From NCBI GenBank assembly GCA_964352785.1, contig CAYGTI010000003.1, forward strand, positions 1 through 64,000: 64,000 nt of DNA, in the 5' to 3' direction. Made by a program: the position numbers and the translations under genes. Source of the stretch: JACOMS01 sp964352785. Lineage in GTDB: Bacteria > Pseudomonadota > Alphaproteobacteria > Caulobacterales > Maricaulaceae. The number at the start of each line of letters is the position of its first letter. Position 1 is the stretch's first letter. Shown here in pieces: positions 59,802-64,000 of this stretch. A model generated the notes under the pieces. That model searched no databases. It was not told where the DNA came from and was given only the letters and a program-made list of their open reading frames with translations.

Positions 59802-61565
59802 TTACTCAACCTTTGGTAAATCCGCCATCAGTTCTTGTCTTGCCTGCATTTTTGACCGTGCTTCGAGCAGCGCTTTGACTTCGGGCATTTGGCTGATATC
59901 GCGCAGGGCCGCCAGATCATGTTGAGCTTGAACGGATTGATTAAATATCTCTTCGATTTGTTGCTGCGTTGTTTTAGGGCGCGGGAAAACTTTGATGCGC
60001 ACGGCGTCTTCAGTCTCCAAGCCGCCTAGCTCCTTGGCGATATTGATCGCGGCCAAGATGCCGCCCTGCTGGTCAACAAGGCCGATGTCATGAGCCTGCG
60101 CGCCTGTCCACACGCGGCCTTTGGCAATTTCCAGAACGCGTTCGATAGGTAGGTCGCGGCCTTCGGCGACGCGCGATGTGAAATCTTCATAAATCTCGGC
60201 CAGTTGACCGCGGTAAGCTGCGCGCTGGCTTTCTGAGAAGGGCTCATCACCGGAATAGGCGCTGACAAATTCGCCGCCTATATTGATGTCTTCAATATTG
60301 TAGCCGATTTTGGCAAACGTGTCCTCAAGCGCGACTTTACCACCCAAAACACCGATCGAACCTGTGATTGTGGTTGGCATGGCAACGATTTTGTCGGCAT
60401 TTGCCGCAACGTAATATCCGCCGGACGCTGCATATTGGCCCATGCTGATGATAACGGGTTTCCCGGCCTCTTGAGCGCGGGCCACAGCGTCATAAATTTG
60501 ATCGGACGCAGAGGGTGATCCGCCGGGCGAGCTGACCCGAAAGACAATCGCTTTGACGTTTTTGTCTTTGGCAGCGGCTGTAATCGCTGCCGAAACTGTA
60601 TCGCCGCCCATGCTCAGATCGTTAGAAAAAGGATTGGATCCATCAGAGGATGATCCGTTGACAACAGCGCCTTGACCACCAACGAACGCGATGGCGGGGC
60701 CGGTATATGTTTGGTTGACGTCATAGTTTTGAAGCGGCAAAAATTTTATTTTCTTACCGCCTGCCTTGGTTTTGACGTAGGTTTCAGCGGCCTCATAATG
60801 ACCAAGCTTATCAATCATACCCGCGTCCAGCGCACCTTCTGCGCTATGGGGAGCGGACATGAACACAGCCTTGACGGCGTCTTCGCTTATTGAGCGGTCC
60901 GCAGCGATATGGGCAACGCCAACATCATAGAGAGATTGCAGGAGTTCTGTCGTCGATTCGCGGTGTGCAGGCGTGAAATCGGTTTCATTGTAGGCGTTGG
61001 CTGCTGATTTATACTCGTGAAATTGCTCGATTTGAGGTTGCGCGCCGATTTTTTCAAATACGCCGCCGTAAAAACCCACTTCGGAACGTATTCCGGCGAG
61101 TGAAAACCCTGTTGTACCTTGCTGCCAAATTTCATTGGCGGCGGAAACGGCCATGTAGCCGGTAAAAGATGTGGTTTCAAAACCCTGTGCATGAACAACG
61201 ACAAATTTGCCGCTCGATTTGAAGTCGCGAATCGCAAGCCGGATCTCTTCTGCGCTTGCGGGCGTCATACCAGAGGCGCGCGCGCGAATAAAGAGGCCTT
61301 TAATATCGTCATCGGTTTTGGCTTTGTTGAGAGCACGAGCTATATCGACCACATTTAGCGGTGTGCCGCCAAAGAGTGACTCTCCTGTGCTGTGGTCTTG
61401 GACAGATGAGCGCAAGTCCATCTTTAAAACATATTGATCATCAGGTTTGAACGAGGCGCTAATACCGCTAATTACGCCAAATAGCATCAGGAGTAAAAAC
61501 ATGCATACAAAGAAGCCGAATATGCCGAATATCGTTCCGAACACAGTGATAAAAAAGTGGCGCAT
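59802..61565 (-). CDS. sppA: Signal peptide peptidase SppA, 67K type
   Basis: 587 aa. N-terminal membrane helix (5-33). Two tandem ClpP-like domains: the first carries the catalytic Lys in EYKSAANAYNETDF (about 184-197), the second the nucleophile Ser in GQYAASGGYYVAANADKI (about 379-396) and TGSIGVLGGK. Degrades cleaved signal peptides at the inner membrane. Right-sized for the double-domain form. Single gene. Confidence 0.95.
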   Translation of the reverse strand: MRHFFITVFGTIFGIFGFFVCMFLLLMLFGVISGISASFKPDDQYVLKMDLRSSVQDHSTGESLFGGTPLNVVDIARALNKAKTDDDIKGLFIRARASGMTPASAEEIRLAIRDFKSSGKFVVVHAQGFETTSFTGYMAVSAANEIWQQGTTGFSLAGIRSEVGFYGGVFEKIGAQPQIEQFHEYKSAANAYNETDFTPAHRESTTELLQSLYDVGVAHIAADRSISEDAVKAVFMSAPHSAEGALDAGMIDKLGHYEAAETYVKTKAGGKKIKFLPLQNYDVNQTYTGPAIAFVGGQGAVVNGSSSDGSNPFSNDLSMGGDTVSAAITAAAKDKNVKAIVFRVSSPGGSPSASDQIYDAVARAQEAGKPVIISMGQYAASGGYYVAANADKIVAMPTTITGSIGVLGGKVALEDTFAKIGYNIEDINIGGEFVSAYSGDEPFSESQRAAYRGQLAEIYEDFTSRVAEGRDLPIERVLEIAKGRVWTGAQAHDIGLVDQQGGILAAINIAKELGGLETEDAVRIKVFPRPKTTQQQIEEIFNQSVQAQHDLAALRDISQMPEVKALLEARSKMQARQELMADLPKVE

Positions 61566-61799
61566 AGAAAAACCTTATAAATTTGCCTTGTATAAGCATC
61601 ATATTGATTAAAAATAAAGTAATTTCTCGTTTATCGATAATAAACTTTCAGTGATGTCTGTTTTGATTTCAGGTGTCTCCGAATTTTTATACATTGTTTG
61701 GCCGATAAAATTACTCTAGAAATTGGTCTGAAATAGGCATTGCAATTGGCATGGAGAGGCGATAGAACGCGCCATTGTTCACGGCAGTGGATAATCAGT

Positions 61800-61873
<74 letters not shown>

Positions 61874-62069
61874 TTTTTCTTATTAAATTTTGCACTCATG
61901 ATGCGCCTTAAATCGTGTGTTGAGTATTGTTTTTCCCGATTTTGGAGAAAAATAAAAAAAAACTGCAATCGTTACAGGCTAATGATTGATTAACAGGAAA
62001 ACGCAGTGTAAGGCTCACCCTAAGAATAATAATAGGCGTGATAAAACGCTTAAAATTTGGAGGACGTGA

Positions 62070-62885
62070 GTGGTAAGCACTAAGACCGTAACAACGTATA
62101 TGAGTCGCTCTTTGGGTGCGCTTGTAATTACCGTTTCTGCGATGGCTGTAACAACAGCGCAAACGTCTGATGATCAAGCGGTACAGGACTATGCAACATT
62201 GTTGCAGCAAATTTCTGACCTTGAGGTGAGCATCGCCCACAAAGAAGTTTATGTTGGGACGCAACAAGCCCGTATTTCTGCTTTGGAGGGCCAAATTGAA
62301 AGTGTCCCTGGTGTTATCGAGTCCATTGCTCCGATGCTTGAGAAGATGAAAGTTGCTATCAGCAATGAAATAGACGCCGATTTACCGTTCAATGTTGCCG
62401 AGCGTTTTAATCGTATGGCGGCGTTTGAAGAGATATTAGAGGCTGAAGACGCGCGTCCAGGAGAGAAGATGCGCCGCGCTTTTGGTATCTATGATGCTGA
62501 AGTGTCTTACGGTCAGTCTATTCAGGCTTATGCGGGGGATCACCCCGTGCAGGAGAAATCCGGATCACGTCTAGCTGCGTGTGAGCAGGATGCTGCGTCT
62601 ACGGCGTGTGGCCTTTCAAAAGATCAAACTGAAAAAGTTCAGGCCGGCGCAAGTATTTCTGATATCGCGGTTGAGCTTCAGGACGGCCATTATTTGCGTT
62701 ATGGGCGTTTGTCGCTGGCTTATATGCAGGCGGATGGAACTGATGTTTTGCGTTATGATCCTGCCTCCACATCTTGGGTTGAAATGTCCGGCGGTAAGGC
62801 CGTGGATATCCGCCGCGCGATGAAAATGGCGCGTGGAGAGTCTGCGCCGACAGTCGTTCAGGCTCCGATTTATCTTGCGAACTAG
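62070..62885 (+). CDS. DUF3450 family protein, exported (first copy)
   Basis: 271 aa from GTG 62070 with GGAGGA seven bases upstream; ATG at 62100 is an alternative. Signal peptide ends near TTAQ. Coiled coil at about 40-80 (QQISDLEVSIAHKE, QQARISALEGQIESV), then the DUF3450 core (APMLEKMKVAI, DLPFNVAERFNR, EKMRRAFGIYDAEVSYGQ, YLRYGRLSLAYMQADG). An extra insert of about 38 residues with Cys (AACEQDAASTACG) separates it from the second copy. In gammaproteobacteria DUF3450 proteins lie before ttpC-exbBD-tonB and are linked to TonB energisation. Confidence 0.9.
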   Translation: MVSTKTVTTYMSRSLGALVITVSAMAVTTAQTSDDQAVQDYATLLQQISDLEVSIAHKEVYVGTQQARISALEGQIESVPGVIESIAPMLEKMKVAISNEIDADLPFNVAERFNRMAAFEEILEAEDARPGEKMRRAFGIYDAEVSYGQSIQAYAGDHPVQEKSGSRLAACEQDAASTACGLSKDQTEKVQAGASISDIAVELQDGHYLRYGRLSLAYMQADGTDVLRYDPASTSWVEMSGGKAVDIRRAMKMARGESAPTVVQAPIYLAN

Positions 62886-63043
62886 CGTAAGTTTGCAGCT
62901 CTCGTAGCTGCTCGGGCCGATTGGGCCCACAGAGAATTTTGCAAGCCGTATGGGTTGCGAAAATAGGCGGATTGTCCGCCATCCATACGTGTCGTGGCTT
63001 TAACTGCGGTGCAAAATGACATAAACTAACTTGGAAGGAAACC

Positions 63044-63802
63044 ATGTCGAACTTTTCAACAGCCAAGCGTGTTTTGCTGGCGGGAGCCACGGTCATCGCA
63101 TTTGCGACGCCCGGCTACGCGCAGCTTGATACAGCTATGAGCGCAGCAAAGGCCTCATCAGCGGCAAGCTCTGCATCTCAGAAACGTGTCGAAGAACTGG
63201 ATGATGCAGCGGATCAGATGATCCGTGAATTCCGCGCGGTTCTCCAGCAAAAAGATAACATCGCACTTTTCGTGGATCAGCAGGATATTTACCTGCAGTC
63301 TCAACAAGCCGAAGTCGCCTCATTGAACAAGCAGCTTGGGACCGTCGAGTCAATCAAGCAGGGCATGGTGCCTATGATGCTCAATATGACGGCTGCGATT
63401 GAAGACTCTATCAACGCGGATGTGCCGTTTCAGCGCGCAGAGCGGCTGGCACGTGTTCAGCGTGTCAAAGATACGCTTGCCGACCCGAATATCTCTCCGG
63501 CCGAGCAGTATCGTCAGGTTCTTAACGCGTTTAAAGTTGAGGTATCTTTCGGTCAAGGTATCGACAGTTATGAGGGCGCGCATCCGGAAAAAACTGGTAA
63601 TGTTGTGAACTTTATTCGGTTTGGCCGTGTTGCCTTGGTTTATATGACTAAGGATGAGAACGAAATCGCACGTTACAATATGGACACAAAATCGTGGGAC
63701 GTGCTGGATAAGAGTCAGTCTCTTGCTATGCGTCAAGCCATTCGTATCGCCAAAGGCGAGTCAGCGCCTTCTATGGTGATGGCTCCCGTATACGTCCGAT
63801 AA
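63044..63802 (+). CDS. DUF3450 family protein, exported (second copy)
   Basis: 252 aa, signal peptide to about GYAQ (26). Coiled coil 30-100 (ASSASQKRVEELDDAADQMI, QQDIYLQSQQAEVASLNKQLGTV), then the family core (MVPMMLNMTAAIEDSI, DVPFQRAERLARVQR, QVLNAFKVEVSFGQ, FIRFGRVALVYMT). ATG 63044 has TTGGAAGGAAA before it. Shares the core with the first copy 158 bp upstream but lacks the Cys insert. Same direction as the TolQ-like gene that follows. Confidence 0.92.
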   Translation: MSNFSTAKRVLLAGATVIAFATPGYAQLDTAMSAAKASSAASSASQKRVEELDDAADQMIREFRAVLQQKDNIALFVDQQDIYLQSQQAEVASLNKQLGTVESIKQGMVPMMLNMTAAIEDSINADVPFQRAERLARVQRVKDTLADPNISPAEQYRQVLNAFKVEVSFGQGIDSYEGAHPEKTGNVVNFIRFGRVALVYMTKDENEIARYNMDTKSWDVLDKSQSLAMRQAIRIAKGESAPSMVMAPVYVR

Positions 63803-63818
63803 AGGTAAGATTTAGAAA

Positions 63819-64000
63819 ATGGGTAAAACAATGAAATTTTTCACGAAATCAGCTATTGCGGCATTTGCAGCAACAGCGATGCTCACTGCCGCTCCGGCAA
63901 GTGCGCAAATCAGCTCCATCAGCGACCTTCTCAATAAGGTTCGCTCAGACGCAGCTGCAACACGGGCGGAAAATCAACAGCGCGAAGCGGAATTCCGCGC
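63819..64000 (+). CDS. TolQ/ExbB-type protein, TtpC-like (partial)
   Basis: The first 60 codons are in the window: signal peptide-like start (ATAMLTAAPASAQ, cleavage near residue 30), then SSISDLLNKVRSDAAATRAENQQREAEFR, a periplasmic coiled coil beginning. This is the layout of the long ExbB-like TtpC that follows DUF3450 genes. ATG 63819 and ATG 63831 are both possible starts. The membrane domains would be beyond the edge. Confidence 0.8.
   Translation, partial: MGKTMKFFTKSAIAAFAATAMLTAAPASAQISSISDLLNKVRSDAAATRAENQQREAEFR

Overview
The window looks like the chromosome of a marine, stalked or dimorphic-type alphaproteobacterium of the Hyphomonadaceae/Maricaulales kind. The reasons are the gene repertoire (a TonB-dependent receptor, a run of periplasmic lipoprotein peptidases, several acyl-CoA dehydrogenases, COQ4-type ubiquinone synthesis, pyrB beside a degenerate pyrC, a holin resembling the gene-transfer-agent family), CtrA-like promoter boxes and intermediate GC content. 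The assignment is inference: there is no rRNA here.

Layout. 1-850: remains of an IS30-like element and an isolated AT-rich hypothetical gene. 0.85-4.1 kb: an odd open frame carrying two palindromic repeats, tail to tail with pyrB-pyrC, whose PyrC has lost its metal ligands. 4.2-15.3 kb: three of the four TadG-like von Willebrand-A proteins of the window plus two TadE-like pseudopilins, mixed with housekeeping genes (ruvX, MarR regulator, acyltransferase, cytochrome c-sugar dehydrogenase fusion, carbonic anhydrase) and a CTAG-flanked MITE. 15.6-24.1 kb: three glutathione transferase-like genes, COQ4, HAD phosphatase, pckA with a LacI-type operator, pirin, a long coiled-coil lipoprotein and a glyoxalase-fold protein. 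24.1-32.7 kb: glycosyltransferase, two M28 peptidases, the fourth TadG protein, a small phosphatase, M20 amidohydrolase and nitronate monooxygenase. 32.8-37.2 kb: an OmpA protein paired with a membrane-anchored HhH/DUF2853 fusion, then an endolysin-holin pair and a DUF3667 membrane protein. 37.3-43.6 kb: a six-gene acyl-CoA operon (two SDRs, an ACAD10/11-type kinase, three acyl-CoA dehydrogenases). 43.6-54.6 kb: YajQ, Bcr/CflA transporter, Lrp, astA, gcdH, CYTH phosphatase, recG, flavoprotein, pyruvate kinase. 54.9-64 kb: TonB-dependent receptor, a repeat- and IS-rich gap with a frameshifted IS1595 element, sppA, tRNA-Gln, and the start of a DUF3450-DUF3450-TolQ/TtpC locus that probably energises TonB transport and runs off the right edge.

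The main patterns are these. The four dispersed TadG-like genes lie far from any visible tad secretion genes, yet all have CtrA-like sequences about 120-165 bp upstream. The acyl-CoA operon has the components expected of a 4-hydroxyacyl-CoA kinase/dehydrogenase route. There are three classes of short palindromic or mobile repeats, one of them forming the whole spacer inside that operon. No CRISPR array, rRNA or complete prophage is visible.
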